Both the position numbers and the translations under genes were made by a program. A stretch of DNA of 64,000 bases, from the NCBI RefSeq assembly GCF_001618005.1, contig NZ_LQXA01000030.1, forward strand, positions 1-64,000. Reading direction: 5' to 3'. Shown here in pieces: positions 25,123-33,371 of the stretch (position 1 is the first letter of the stretch; each line of letters starts with the position of its first letter). The notes under the pieces are model-generated. The model was not told the DNA's origin. It did not search any database and was given only the letters and a program-made list of their open reading frames with translations. This DNA is from Clavibacter tessellarius (GTDB taxonomy: Bacteria; Actinomycetota; Actinomycetes; Actinomycetales; Microbacteriaceae).

Positions 25123-26865
25123 TCAGCCGGCGATCATCCACACGGTCGTGTCCGACGGCACCGCGTCGCCGTCCAGCGGCTGGCTGGCGAGGAGCACGCG
25201 GCCCTCGGGCAGCGGCACCGACGCGGATCCGAGGTTGGCGATCACGGTGACGCCCGCGCTCCGGAACGCGATGACGTCGTCGTCCTCGGCGGTGATCCAC
25301 TCGATCGCGCCCAGCGCGAGGCCGTGCTCGCGGCGCAGCAGCAGCGCCTCCGTGTAGAGCGACAGCGTGGACGCGGGGTCCGCCTGCTCGGTGTCGCGCG
25401 CGAACCGGTCCCAGTCGTCGGGCTGGGGCAGCCAGCTCGCGTCGCCGTCGCTGAACCCGTACGACGGCTTCCCGGCCTCCCACGGGATCGGCACGCGGCA
25501 GCCGTCCCGCCCGTAGCGCTCGCCCGCGGTGCGGTGGAACGTCGGATCCTGGCGCGCCTCGTCCGGCAGGCGCGTGTCCTCGGGCAGGCCGAGCTCCTCG
25601 CCCTGGTAGACGTACGCGCTGCCGGGGAGCGCCAGCATGAGCGCGCTCGCGGCGCGGGCGCGACGGAGGCCGAGCTCCTCGTCGACCGTCACGGTCGACT
25701 CCGGCCCGATGCCCACGCCCTGCGGGTTCTCACCCGAGAGCGCGAGGCGGCTCGCGTGCCGCACCACGTCGTGGTTCGACAGCACCCACGTGCTGGGGGC
25801 GCCCACCGACCCGAAGGTCGCGAGCGACGCGTCGATCGTGCGGCGGAGCGCCTGCGCGTCCCACGGCGTCTCGAGGTAGCTGAAGTTGAAGGCCTGGTGC
25901 ATCTCGTCGGGGCGGACCCAGTCGGCGAGCTTCGCGAGCGGCTCGACCCACGCCTCGGCGACCATGGCGCGGTCGCCCTCGTACGAGTCGAAGATCTCGC
26001 GCCACTCGCGGTAGATCTCGTGCACGCCTTCCTGAGCGAAGTACGGCGGCGGGGGAGCGGGCTGCTGGTCGTCGACGCCGCCGGCGCCGCCCATGCTGCC
26101 CTGGCCCTCGGGCGGCGTGTAGTCGGGGAGGCCGGGCGCCTTGACCATGCCGTGCGCCACGTCCACGCGGAAGCCGTCCACGCCGCGGTCGAGCCAGAAG
26201 CGGAGGATCTCGCGGAAGCGCTCGCGCACCCACGGGTTCGTCCAGTCGAGGTCGGGCTGCGAGGAGTCGAACAGGTGCAGGTACCACTGGCCGGGCGTGC
26301 CGTCGGGCTCCGTGAGGCGGGACCAGGCCGGGCCGCCGAAGATCGACTCCCAGTTGTTCGGCGGCAGCTCGCCGTCGGCGCCCTTCCCGTCGCGGAGCAT
26401 GTAGCGCGCGCGCTCCTCGCTCCCGGCGGGGGTCGCGATCGCCTCCTGGAACCAGCGGTGCTCGGAGGAGGTGTGGTTCGGGACGATGTCGATGATCACG
26501 CGGAGGCCGAGCTCGTGCGCGCGGCGCTGCATCCGGTCGAAGTCGTCGAGGGTGCCGAACAGCGGGTCCACCGCGCAGTAGTCGGCCACGTCGTAGCCGG
26601 CGTCGTTCTGCGGGGAGAGGAAGAAGGGGGAGAGCCAGATCGCGTCGACGCCGAGCTCGCGGAGCGCGGGCAGCCGCTCGGTGATGCCGGGGAGGTCGCC
26701 GATGCCGTCGCCGTCCGAGTCAGCGAACGAGCGGGGGTAGACCTGGTAGATGACGGCGGTGCGCCACCACTCGGATCCGGTGCCGGGCGCGTCGTCGCCG
26801 TCGGGACGGGTCAGGAGGGCGTCCCGGGCAGCCGGGGCGGGCGCTGTGGGGGAGGGCGGAGTCAT
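25123..26865 (-). CDS. GH13 alpha-glucosidase
   Basis: The 580-residue cytosolic enzyme hydrolyses alpha-glucosidic links of maltose/isomaltose-type sugars. The four GH13 regions are present: IDIVPNHTSSEH, GFRVDVAHGM with the nucleophile Asp, MVAEAWVEP with the acid Glu, and VLSNHDVVRH. The N-terminus contains WWRTAVIYQVYPRSF and DGIGDLPGI, typical of oligo-1,6-/alpha-glucosidases. ATG 26865 is 7 nt after TAGGCT (26878-26873), suggesting leaderless mRNA. No sugar transporter is adjacent. Confidence 0.93.
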   Translation of the reverse strand: MTPPSPTAPAPAARDALLTRPDGDDAPGTGSEWWRTAVIYQVYPRSFADSDGDGIGDLPGITERLPALRELGVDAIWLSPFFLSPQNDAGYDVADYCAVDPLFGTLDDFDRMQRRAHELGLRVIIDIVPNHTSSEHRWFQEAIATPAGSEERARYMLRDGKGADGELPPNNWESIFGGPAWSRLTEPDGTPGQWYLHLFDSSQPDLDWTNPWVRERFREILRFWLDRGVDGFRVDVAHGMVKAPGLPDYTPPEGQGSMGGAGGVDDQQPAPPPPYFAQEGVHEIYREWREIFDSYEGDRAMVAEAWVEPLAKLADWVRPDEMHQAFNFSYLETPWDAQALRRTIDASLATFGSVGAPSTWVLSNHDVVRHASRLALSGENPQGVGIGPESTVTVDEELGLRRARAASALMLALPGSAYVYQGEELGLPEDTRLPDEARQDPTFHRTAGERYGRDGCRVPIPWEAGKPSYGFSDGDASWLPQPDDWDRFARDTEQADPASTLSLYTEALLLRREHGLALGAIEWITAEDDDVIAFRSAGVTVIANLGSASVPLPEGRVLLASQPLDGDAVPSDTTVWMIAG

Positions 26866-27005
26866 GGGATCGAGCCTAGGTGACGCCCCCTGGCCGACCC
26901 CGCCGACGACCGCGGGCCGGGGAACAGCGGAATAGCCGGGCGCGCGCCGCGGCTTGACCCTGGAGGCGGCGGCCCGCCGCCATCACCGGACGAAGGAGAT
27001 CAGCC

Positions 27006-27944
27006 ATGACGAACCCCGCACGCGTGCCCCTCGGATCCAGCGGCCTCGAGGTCAGCCCCCTGTCCTTCGGCGGCAACGTCTTCGGCTGGACCGCCGACGA
27101 GGCGACCTCCTTCCAGCTCCTCGACGCCTACGTCGCGGCCGGCGGGAACTTCGTCGACACCGCCGACGTCTACTCCGCGTGGAAGCCCGGCAACTCCGGC
27201 GGCGAGTCCGAGGAGATCATCGGCCGCTGGCTCGCGGACCGCGGTCGCCCCGACGGCCTGATCATCGCCACGAAGGTCGGCGCCCACGAGGCCGCGAAGG
27301 GCACCTCGCGCGACAGCGTCCGCCGCGGCGTCGAGGCCAGCCTCCGTCGGCTCGGCGTCGACGCGATCGACCTCTACTACGCGCACGTCGACGACCAGGA
27401 GACCCCGATCGAGGAGACCGTCACGGCGCTCGCCGAGCTCGTCGCCGAGGGCAAGGTCCGCGCGATCGGCGCCTCCAACTTCACCGCGGAGCGCCTGCAG
27501 GCCGCGCTCGACGTCTCGGCCCGGGAGGGCGTCGCCCGCTTCGAGGTGCTGCAGAACCGCTACAACCTCGTCGAGCGCGACGCCTACGAGGGCGAGCTCG
27601 CCGACCTGCTGATCCGCGAGGGCATCGCCTCCGCCCCGTACTCGAGCCTCGCCAGCGGCTTCCTCACGGGCAAGTACCGCGGCGGCGAGGTCGACAGCCC
27701 CCGCGCCGGCACCGCGTCGAAGTACCACGACGACCACGGCCGCGCCCTGCTCGAGGTCCTCGACCGGGTCGCCGAGGCGCACGGCGTCTCCGTCACCACG
27801 GTCTCGCTCGCCTGGCTCCGGGCCCAGCCGTCGGTCACCGCGCCCATCGCGAGCGCCCGCGACCTCACGCAGCTGCCCGACCTGCTCGCGTCGGTGGACC
27901 TCGAGCTGACGGCCGACGAGGTCGCCGAGCTCTCCGCGGTCTGA
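27006..27944 (+). CDS. Aldo/keto reductase
   Basis: This 312-residue oxidoreductase has FGWTADEATSFQLLDAYV, FVDTADVYSAWKPG with catalytic Asp/Tyr, IIATKVGAHEAAKG with Lys, GFLTGKYRGG and APIASARDLTQL for cofactor binding. It is paralogous to the AKR at 20151 and shares the FGWTAD and SGGESEEIIG elements. AAGGAGAT lies 6 nt before ATG 27006. It is divergent from the alpha-glucosidase across 140 bp. The substrate is unknown. Confidence 0.92.
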   Translation: MTNPARVPLGSSGLEVSPLSFGGNVFGWTADEATSFQLLDAYVAAGGNFVDTADVYSAWKPGNSGGESEEIIGRWLADRGRPDGLIIATKVGAHEAAKGTSRDSVRRGVEASLRRLGVDAIDLYYAHVDDQETPIEETVTALAELVAEGKVRAIGASNFTAERLQAALDVSAREGVARFEVLQNRYNLVERDAYEGELADLLIREGIASAPYSSLASGFLTGKYRGGEVDSPRAGTASKYHDDHGRALLEVLDRVAEAHGVSVTTVSLAWLRAQPSVTAPIASARDLTQLPDLLASVDLELTADEVAELSAV

Positions 27945-27965
27945 TCCCGCGATCGCCCGATGGCC

Positions 27966-27998
27966 CCGCCCCCGGGCCGCCCCGCGTCCCGGGGGCGG
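27966..27998 (+). terminator. Terminator after the aldo/keto reductase
   Basis: A perfect 11-bp stem (27966-27976 with 27988-27998) has an 11-nt loop. TATCGT at 28011-28016 just after it is a probable -10 for the tRNA pair. Confidence 0.75.
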
Positions 27999-28053
27999 CC
28001 CGGGACCTGCTATCGTCGTAGGGTTCCAGCGCATCTCCGACGCGCCCGGGCAC

Positions 28054-28125
<72 letters not shown>

Positions 28126-28166
28126 CGATCCTCACCGGTCCGGCTGCGGTCGGCCGCAGGGATCGT

Positions 28167-28240
28167 GGCGGGGTAGCTCAGGTGGTTAGAGCACACGGCT
28201 CATAATCGTGGTGTCGCGGGTTCAAGTCCCGCTCCCGCTA
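28167..28240 (+). tRNA. tRNA-Met (CAT anticodon)
   Basis: The acceptor stem is 28167-28173 with 28233-28239, with G-T pairs at both ends, and discriminator A 28240. The anticodon loop CTCATAA gives CAT. The first pair is G-T rather than the C-A mismatch of initiators, so this is an elongator tRNA. Confidence 0.93.
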
Positions 28241-28277
28241 CGGAAGCGCGGATCCCTCGGGGTCCGCCCTCCTCGAT

Positions 28278-28316
28278 AGGCCCCGGACACCTCTCGCCAG
28301 GTTCCGGGGCCTTTCC
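28278..28316 (+). terminator. Terminator after the tRNA-Thr/tRNA-Met pair
   Basis: A perfect 10-bp stem (28278-28287 with 28303-28312) is followed by TTTCCTCT, the nearest thing to a T-tract in this GC-rich region. Confidence 0.8.
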
Positions 28317-28467
28317 TCTGCCCGCTCGCCGGTGCTGCGAGATGCCGCCCTCGGGATCCGCACCGCCGTGCGCGCAGCCGCAGCCGCGCCCGTAGCCGCC
28401 TCCGCGCCCGTGTCCGGCCGCGGCCGTCGCCCTTCCGGCGCCCGCCCCCGCGGCGTAGCCTCCGGGC

Positions 28468-28659
28468 ATGACCCACCACGAATCCCCCGACCACCCCGAC
28501 CACGCCTCGAGCGCCGAGCACGACGACGTGCTCTACAAGACCCAGGGCAACCCCGTCCCCGACGCCCACGACGAGGAGCGCCGCGAGGCGCCCGCCGGCG
28601 GCGACTACACCGCCAGCGAGTCCGAGGCGGAGAAGGAGGCGCGCGAGGGCGGCGCCTGA
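28468..28659 (+). CDS. Small acidic hydrophilic protein, unknown function
   Basis: The 63-residue product is rich in Asp, Glu and His (for example SPDHPDHASSAEHDDVLY and SESEAEKEAREGG) with no hydrophobic segment or cysteine. ATG 28468 follows TAGCCT (28456-28461) by 6 nt, and a 15-bp terminator begins 24 bp after the stop. Promoter, frame and terminator make a neat unit, which supports a real gene. I do not recognise the family. Confidence 0.65.
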   Translation: MTHHESPDHPDHASSAEHDDVLYKTQGNPVPDAHDEERREAPAGGDYTASESEAEKEAREGGA

Positions 28660-28683
28660 TCCGCACCCCGCGCACCACGCGCA

Positions 28684-28718
28684 CGAGGGCCGCCGCGACG
28701 CGTTCGCGGCGGCCCTCG
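28684..28718 (+). terminator. Strong terminator after the small acidic protein
   Basis: A 15-bp perfect stem (28684-28698 with 28704-28718) and a CGCGT loop separate the small gene from the promoter region of the next unit. Confidence 0.85.
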
Positions 28719-28842
28719 CGCATGCCCGGGGTGCGGCGGACGGGGTCCCGGCCGGTCGACACGCCGGGCTCGCACGGGGTCGCGGATCGGACGCCCGGCC
28801 CGGATCCGCATGATGGCGCGGGAGCGGCCGCGACACGCCGAA

Positions 28843-28891
28843 ACACTAGATGTAGTGGAATGACAGGTCTGTAGTTCGGGTTATATAGTGG
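28843..28891 (+). promoter_or_regulatory. Sigma-70-like promoter with two NrdR-like boxes
   Basis: Box 1 at 28843-28858 (ACACTAGATGTAGTGG) closely fits the NrdR box consensus acaCwAtATaTwGtgt. Box 2 at 28876-28891 is poor on the left and perfect on the right (TATATAGTG). Offset between boxes is 33 bp, about three helix turns. ATGACA (28860-28865) and TATAGT (28884-28889) form a promoter with an 18-bp spacer, so both boxes overlap it. This is the layout of ribonucleotide reductase promoters, yet no nrd gene follows. The region 28719-29030 holds no other gene. Confidence 0.6.
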
Positions 28892-29030
28892 AGAACCTCA
28901 CCGCCCCACCGGGTGGCCGAGCACACCGGATCCTCGCGAAGACGCGGGTCCGGAGGCCATCGGGGCGAGAGCCACGAGACCTGAGGAGCCGCACCGGCGG
29001 CTCCCGATCCAGACACAACGGGAGGCACCC

Positions 29031-29117
29031 ATGGACTACGACAACAACGACACCGTCGGCGGCTACGCGATCCCCGTCGACCCCATGGAGCTCCTGCAGT
29101 GCGACTCCTGCCAGTAG
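29031..29117 (+). CDS. 28-residue CxxC microprotein or remnant of a ribonucleotide reductase tail
   Basis: ATG 29031 is preceded by GGAGG with ideal 5-nt spacing. The peptide begins MDYDNNDTVGGYAIPVD and ends PMELLQCDSCQ. A Cys-x-x-Cys within the last five residues is the signature of the redox-active C-terminal tail of many class I ribonucleotide reductase large subunits. The NrdR-like promoter upstream and a 14-bp terminator 37 bp downstream frame it as a complete unit. It may be an in-frame deletion remnant of an nrd gene or a functional thiol peptide. A RiPP precursor is less likely because no modifying enzyme is adjacent. Confidence 0.55.
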   Translation: MDYDNNDTVGGYAIPVDPMELLQCDSCQ

Positions 29118-29153
29118 GCAGCTGACGCCGCAGCGGCAGCATCGCGACCTCAG

Positions 29154-29186
29154 GCCCCGGTCCCCACGAGAAGTGGGGGCCGGGGC
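29154..29186 (+). terminator. Terminator after the CxxC microprotein
   Basis: A 14-bp stem (29154-29167 with 29173-29186, one G-T pair) and GAGAA loop, followed by TCTC. Confidence 0.88.
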
Positions 29187-29260
29187 TCTCGCATGTCCGA
29201 GCGCATCCGGGGGAGCGGCCCGCCCGGGGCGCTCGCGCAGCCGCCGCGTAGGATCGTCCG

Positions 29261-29710
29261 GTGCCAGTGAATCCAGAGCTCCAGGGCCGCGTGCTCCCCG
29301 CCGCCGCCCCGTACCTGGTGGGACGCGAGAAGGTGCGCGAGTTCGCCCGCGCCGTCGGCGCCACCCACCCCGTCCATCTCGATCCCCGCGCCGCGCGCGC
29401 CGCGGGCCACGCCGACGTGGTCGCCCCGAGCACGTTCCCGGTCGTCGTGCAGGAGGCGACGCTCGCGCAGCTGCTCGCGGAGCCCGACGCCGGCATCGAC
29501 TTCAGCCGCGTGGTCCACGGCGAGCAGGCCTTCACGTACTCCCGGCCGGTGGTCGCGGGCGACGAGCTCACCGCCACGCTCACCGTGACCAAGGTCGCCA
29601 CCCTCGGCGGGAACGCGATGGTGACCGCGGAGTCCGCGATGGCGGATGCCACGGGCGCCCATGTCGTCACGGCCGTCTCCACCCTCGTGGTCCGCGGGGA
29701 CGACGCGTGA
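29261..29710 (+). CDS. hadA: FAS1-type/MaoC-like (3R)-hydroxyacyl dehydratase subunit HadA
   Basis: The 149-residue hot-dog fold protein matches the N-terminal MaoC dehydratase type: VGREKVREFARAVG, VVAPSTFPVV and VVHGEQAFTYSRPVVAGD. In mycobacteria HadA is the substrate-binding partner of HadB. GTG 29261 follows TAGGAT (29249-29254) by 6 nt. The stop overlaps the start of hadB by 4 bp. The order hadA-hadB upstream of tRNA-Trp-secE-nusG is shared with Mycobacterium. Confidence 0.85.
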   Translation: MPVNPELQGRVLPAAAPYLVGREKVREFARAVGATHPVHLDPRAARAAGHADVVAPSTFPVVVQEATLAQLLAEPDAGIDFSRVVHGEQAFTYSRPVVAGDELTATLTVTKVATLGGNAMVTAESAMADATGAHVVTAVSTLVVRGDDA

Positions 29711-30144
29711 GCGCCGCAACCGCCGTGCCCGTGCTCGCCGACCTCTCCGTGGGCGACGTCGTCGCCGAGCGCGCGATCCACCTCACGCGCGACTCCCTCG
29801 TCCGCTACGCCGGCGCCTCGGGCGACTTCAACCCCATCCACTACCGCGACGACGTGGCCGCGTCGGTCGGCCTGCCGGGCGTGCTCGCCCACGGCATGCT
29901 CACCATGGGCCAGGCCGTGCAGCCGGTGGCCGACTGGGCGGGCGACCCGTCGCGCATCGTCTCCTACGGCGTGCGGTTCACGCGGCCCGTGGTCGTGGAT
30001 CCCGCCGACGGGCAGGACCTGACCATCGTCGCCAAGGTCGGCGCCATCGACGCGGAGGCGGGGACCGTGCGCATCGACGTGGCCGTGTCCGTCGACGGCA
30101 AGACCGTCCTCGGCCGCGCGCAGGCGCAGGTCCGGCTGGCGTAG
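29707..30144 (+). CDS. hadB: MaoC-like (3R)-hydroxyacyl dehydratase subunit HadB
   Basis: The 145-residue protein carries the hydratase-2 active site: ASGDFNPIHYRDD with catalytic Asp and His, and PGVLAHGMLTMG. It should form a dimer with HadA and dehydrate hydroxyacyl thioesters. GTG 29707 overlaps the hadA stop (GTGA), indicating translational coupling. murB starts 6 bp after its stop. The physiological acyl substrate is unclear because these bacteria do not make mycolic acids. Confidence 0.88.
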   Translation: MSAATAVPVLADLSVGDVVAERAIHLTRDSLVRYAGASGDFNPIHYRDDVAASVGLPGVLAHGMLTMGQAVQPVADWAGDPSRIVSYGVRFTRPVVVDPADGQDLTIVAKVGAIDAEAGTVRIDVAVSVDGKTVLGRAQAQVRLA

Positions 30145-30150
30145 GGCCCC

Positions 30151-31305
30151 ATGACGATCCAGACCCATCGCGACGCCCCGCTCGCCGACCTCACCACGCT
30201 GCGCGTCGGCGGCCCGGCCGAGGAGCTCGTCACCGTGAGCGAGCGCGACGAGCTCGTCGAGATCCTCACCGGCCTGTGGGCCGTGGGCGAGGACTGGCAC
30301 GTGATCGGCGGCGGGTCCAACTCCCTCATCTCGGACGAGGGCGTGGCCGGCAGCGTCATCCGCATCGCCACGCGCGGCGTCGAGGTCGGCGCGGAGCGGG
30401 CCGACGGGACCGTCCTCGTGCGCGTGCAGGCGGGCGAGCCGTGGGACGCGCTCGTCGCGCGCACCGTGGCCGACGGGCTGGCCGGGCTCGAGGCGCTCTC
30501 GGGCATCCCCGGGTCCACCGGGGCCGCGCCCGTGCAGAACATCGGCGCGTACGGGCAGGAGGTCGCCGATGTCCTCGAGGGCGTCGACCTCCTCGACTAC
30601 GAGACGGGCGCGGTCGAGCGGCTGACCGCCGCGGACCTCGGGCTCGGCTACCGCACGTCGTCGCTCAAGCGCGGCCGGGTGGGCGTCGTGCTCTCCGTCG
30701 ACTTCGCGCTCACCCGCGGGGAGGGCCCCGACGCGCTCGGCCTGCCCATCGCGTACCCGCAGCTCGCGGGCGCGCTCGGCGTGGAGCTCGGGGATCGCGT
30801 CCCGGTCGCCCGCGTGCGCGAGACCGTGCTGGCACTCCGCGGGTCCAAGGGGATGGTGCTCGACGACGCCGACCACGACACCTGGAGCGCCGGCTCGTTC
30901 TTCACCAACCCGATCGTCAGCGCGGCCTTCGCGCGCACGCTCCCGGCCGACGCCCCGCGCTGGCCGCAGGAGGCGCCGCCCGAGGACCTCGTCGTGCCGC
31001 TCGGCGACGAGTGGGAGGTGGCCGAGGCCATCGAGCGCCAGGCCGTCGAGCGCCGCCGCCGTGCGCCCGCGGGCGTGAAGCTCAGCGCCGCGTGGCTCAT
31101 CGAGCACGCGGGCGTGCACCGCGGATTCCGGCTGCCGGGGTCCGGCGCGGCCGTCTCCTCCAAGCACACGCTCGCGCTCACCAACCGCGGCACCGCGACC
31201 GCCGAGGACGTCGCCGCCCTCGCGCGCTACGTGCAGGGCCGCGTGATGAGCGAGCACGGCGTGATCCTGCAGCCCGAGCCCGTGCTGGTCGGCCTCTCCC
31301 TCTAG
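30151..31305 (+). CDS. murB: UDP-N-acetylenolpyruvoylglucosamine reductase MurB
   Basis: MurB is the FAD/NADPH enzyme that makes UDP-N-acetylmuramate for peptidoglycan. FAD-binding motifs are VIGGGSNSLISDEGV and SGIPGSTGAAPVQNIGAYGQEV. The catalytic Ser lies in SAGSFFTNP and the terminal Glu region is EHGVILQPEPVLVG. It has 384 residues, within the type I family range. ATG 30151 is the first start after hadB, 6 bp downstream, so it is probably part of the hadA-hadB-murB operon. Confidence 0.95.
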   Translation: MTIQTHRDAPLADLTTLRVGGPAEELVTVSERDELVEILTGLWAVGEDWHVIGGGSNSLISDEGVAGSVIRIATRGVEVGAERADGTVLVRVQAGEPWDALVARTVADGLAGLEALSGIPGSTGAAPVQNIGAYGQEVADVLEGVDLLDYETGAVERLTAADLGLGYRTSSLKRGRVGVVLSVDFALTRGEGPDALGLPIAYPQLAGALGVELGDRVPVARVRETVLALRGSKGMVLDDADHDTWSAGSFFTNPIVSAAFARTLPADAPRWPQEAPPEDLVVPLGDEWEVAEAIERQAVERRRRAPAGVKLSAAWLIEHAGVHRGFRLPGSGAAVSSKHTLALTNRGTATAEDVAALARYVQGRVMSEHGVILQPEPVLVGLSL

Positions 31306-31338
31306 GGCCGGGCCGACCCGCACGGGCCGGATCGCGGA

Positions 31339-32556
31339 TCAGGCCAGCAGGTCGCGGATCCGGCGCACGCCCTCGAGCAGCGCCTCGTCGCCGAGCGCGT
31401 AGCTGAAGCGCAGGAAGCCGCTCGGGCCGAAGGCCTCGCCGGGGACCGCCGCGACCTCGGCCTTCTCGAGCAGCACGTCGGCGACCTCGAGCGAGGTGGT
31501 CGGCGTGACGCCGTCGATGTCGCGGCCGAAGAGCCCCGTCACGTCGGGGTAGACGTAGAACGCGCCCTGCGGCGTGGGCGTGACGAAGCCGGGGATGGCG
31601 TCGAGCTCGGCGACGATCGTGCGGCGGCGGCGGTCGAAGGCCTCGCGCATCCGGTCGACGGTGTCGCGCGGGCCCCGGAGCGCCGCGATGGCCGCGCGCT
31701 GCGAGACGTTGGACACGTTGGAGGAGAGGTGCGACTGCAGGTTGCCGGCGGCCTTGATGGCGTCGGCCGGGCCGACCATCCACCCGACGCGCCACCCGGT
31801 CATCGCGTACGTCTTGGCGACGCCGTTGACGAGGATCGTGCGGTCGGCCAGCGCCGGCACCACGTCGACGATGCTCGCGGCCTCGGCCCCGTCGTAGACG
31901 AGGTCCTGGTAGATCTCGTCGCTGATGACCCAGAGGCCCTTCGAGTCCGCCCACTCGCCGATCTCGCGGGTCTGCTCCCGCGAGTAGACGGCGCCCGTGG
32001 GGTTCGAGGGCGAGACGAACAGCAGCACCTTGGTGCGCGGGGTCCACGCCGCCTCGAGCTGCTCGACGGTGACGAGGTAGCCCTGGTCGGCGCCCGCGAA
32101 GACGTCGACGGGCACGCCGCCCGCGAGCCGGATGGCCTCGGGGTACGTGGTCCAGTACGGCGTGGGCACCAGGACCTCGTCGCCCTGGTCGAGCAGCGTC
32201 TGGAAGGCCTGGTAGACGGCCTGCTTGCCGCCGTTGGTGACGATGATCCGGTCGATCCCGACGTCGAGGCCCGACGACGTGCGCGTCTTCTCGGCGATCG
32301 CCTCACGCAGGTCGGGCAGGCCGGCGGCGGCGGTGTAGCGGTGGTTGCGGGGATCGCGCGCCGCCTCGACCGCGGCCTCGACCACGTAGTCGGGCGTCGG
32401 GAAGTCGGGCTCGCCCGCGGCGAAGCTGATGACGGGGCGTCCGGCGGCCTGCAGGGCCTTGGCCTTGCCGTCGACCTTGAGGGTCGCGGACTCGGCGATG
32501 GATCCGATGCGGGTGGAGACGCGGCTGAGGGGGACGGTGCTCTGCGGTTCGGCCAT
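31339..32556 (-). CDS. PLP-dependent aminotransferase, aspartate type (class I)
   Basis: The 405-residue enzyme has fold-type I motifs: [27 protein letters not shown] for phosphate binding, [24 protein letters not shown] with the ring-contacting Asp/Tyr, and [16 protein letters not shown] with the Schiff-base Lys and a following Arg. It probably interconverts aspartate and oxaloacetate. ATG 32556 is chosen because TATGCT (32569-32564) ends 7 nt upstream; two more in-frame ATGs lie at 32562 and 32568. It converges with murB. Confidence 0.9.
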   Translation of the reverse strand: MAEPQSTVPLSRVSTRIGSIAESATLKVDGKAKALQAAGRPVISFAAGEPDFPTPDYVVEAAVEAARDPRNHRYTAAAGLPDLREAIAEKTRTSSGLDVGIDRIIVTNGGKQAVYQAFQTLLDQGDEVLVPTPYWTTYPEAIRLAGGVPVDVFAGADQGYLVTVEQLEAAWTPRTKVLLFVSPSNPTGAVYSREQTREIGEWADSKGLWVISDEIYQDLVYDGAEAASIVDVVPALADRTILVNGVAKTYAMTGWRVGWMVGPADAIKAAGNLQSHLSSNVSNVSQRAAIAALRGPRDTVDRMREAFDRRRRTIVAELDAIPGFVTPTPQGAFYVYPDVTGLFGRDIDGVTPTTSLEVADVLLEKAEVAAVPGEAFGPSGFLRFSYALGDEALLEGVRRIRDLLA

Positions 32557-32756
32557 GCCCATGAGCATAGGGATCCGGCCCGTGCGCCACGCGGGGTCCG
32601 CGGTCCCCGGACGGACGCTCGGACCGGGTGGGCGCGGATGCTGGTACACTCGTCCGGGTCGGTATCTCCGCCATGCTCTTCCGCGCCCTCTTCCGTCTGT
32701 GCTCGCACGGTCCGAGAGGGAGGGTCGCGAAGGGCGCGGGGCGGATGTCGACGCAG

Positions 32757-32829
32757 AGGGTGGTGGCTCAATTGGTAGAGCAGCGGTCTCCAAAACCGCA
32801 GGTTGCAGGTTCGAGTCCTGTCCGCCCTG
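32757..32829 (+). tRNA. tRNA-Trp (CCA anticodon)
   Basis: The acceptor stem AGGGTGG (32757-32763) pairs with 32822-32828 including one T-G pair, and the discriminator is G 32829. The anticodon loop CTCCAAA in stem GCGGT/ACCGC gives CCA. It lies 86 bp upstream of secE, a conserved actinobacterial arrangement. TACACT near 32644 may be its -10, implying a longer precursor. The 200 bp before it show no gene. Confidence 0.95.
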
Positions 32830-32915
32830 CTAGATGGAACGGGTCCCCGGGCACGTGACATCGCGGCTCGCCCGAACTCCGGGCGGAGCCGAGCAATGCA
32901 GGAAGGGACCCACGC

Positions 32916-33188
32916 GTGGCGCGGAAGATCGTCGACGAGCCCAGCGAGGAGATCGTCGCGCAGGCTCGCGAGCAGCGGGATGCACGACGCAACCCCTTCG
33001 CCCGGCTGGTGCTCTTCATCAAGCAGGTCGTGCAGGAGCTCAAGAAGGTGGTCACCCCCACCCGCAAGGAGCTGCTCACGTTCACGGGAGTGGTGCTGGC
33101 CTTCGTCATCGTGATGATGGTGATCGTCTCCCTCCTCGACCAGCTGTTCGGGTACCTCTCCATCGTGGTGTTCGGCAACGGCGCCTAG
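32916..33188 (+). CDS. secE: Preprotein translocase subunit SecE
   Basis: The 90-residue protein has an N-terminal cytosolic amphipathic part, the conserved FIKQVVQELKKVVTPTRKEL and one transmembrane helix (about residues 55-80). It stabilises SecY in the membrane. The start is GTG 32916, preceded by AGGAAGGG. nusG follows after a 180-bp leader. Confidence 0.95.
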   Translation: MARKIVDEPSEEIVAQAREQRDARRNPFARLVLFIKQVVQELKKVVTPTRKELLTFTGVVLAFVIVMMVIVSLLDQLFGYLSIVVFGNGA

Positions 33189-33195
33189 CACCAGG

Positions 33196-33213
33196 CCCGC
33201 CCGCGAGGGCGGG
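33196..33213 (+). other. Short GC hairpin between secE and nusG
   Basis: CCCGCCC (33196-33202) pairs with GGGCGGG (33207-33213) around a GCGA tetraloop, 8 bp after the secE stop. It could be a partial terminator or processing site in the 180-bp spacer; there is no T-tract. Confidence 0.35.
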
Positions 33214-33371
33214 ACGGGACGGACGCGGACAGCGGGCGGGACACCGGCCCGGCATCGCGCGGGCACGACGGCGGCCGGGATCCCCACGGATCCCGCATCC
33301 GCGCGGCCCGGCGCGGGATCAGCACGGCACGGAACGGCAACGCACGACGAAGAACGAGGGAAGTAGATCCA

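Noticed and set aside
29031..29117. The CxxC microprotein as a RiPP precursor
   Set aside because: No modifying enzyme or exporter is adjacent, and the NrdR-like boxes point to ribonucleotide reduction instead.
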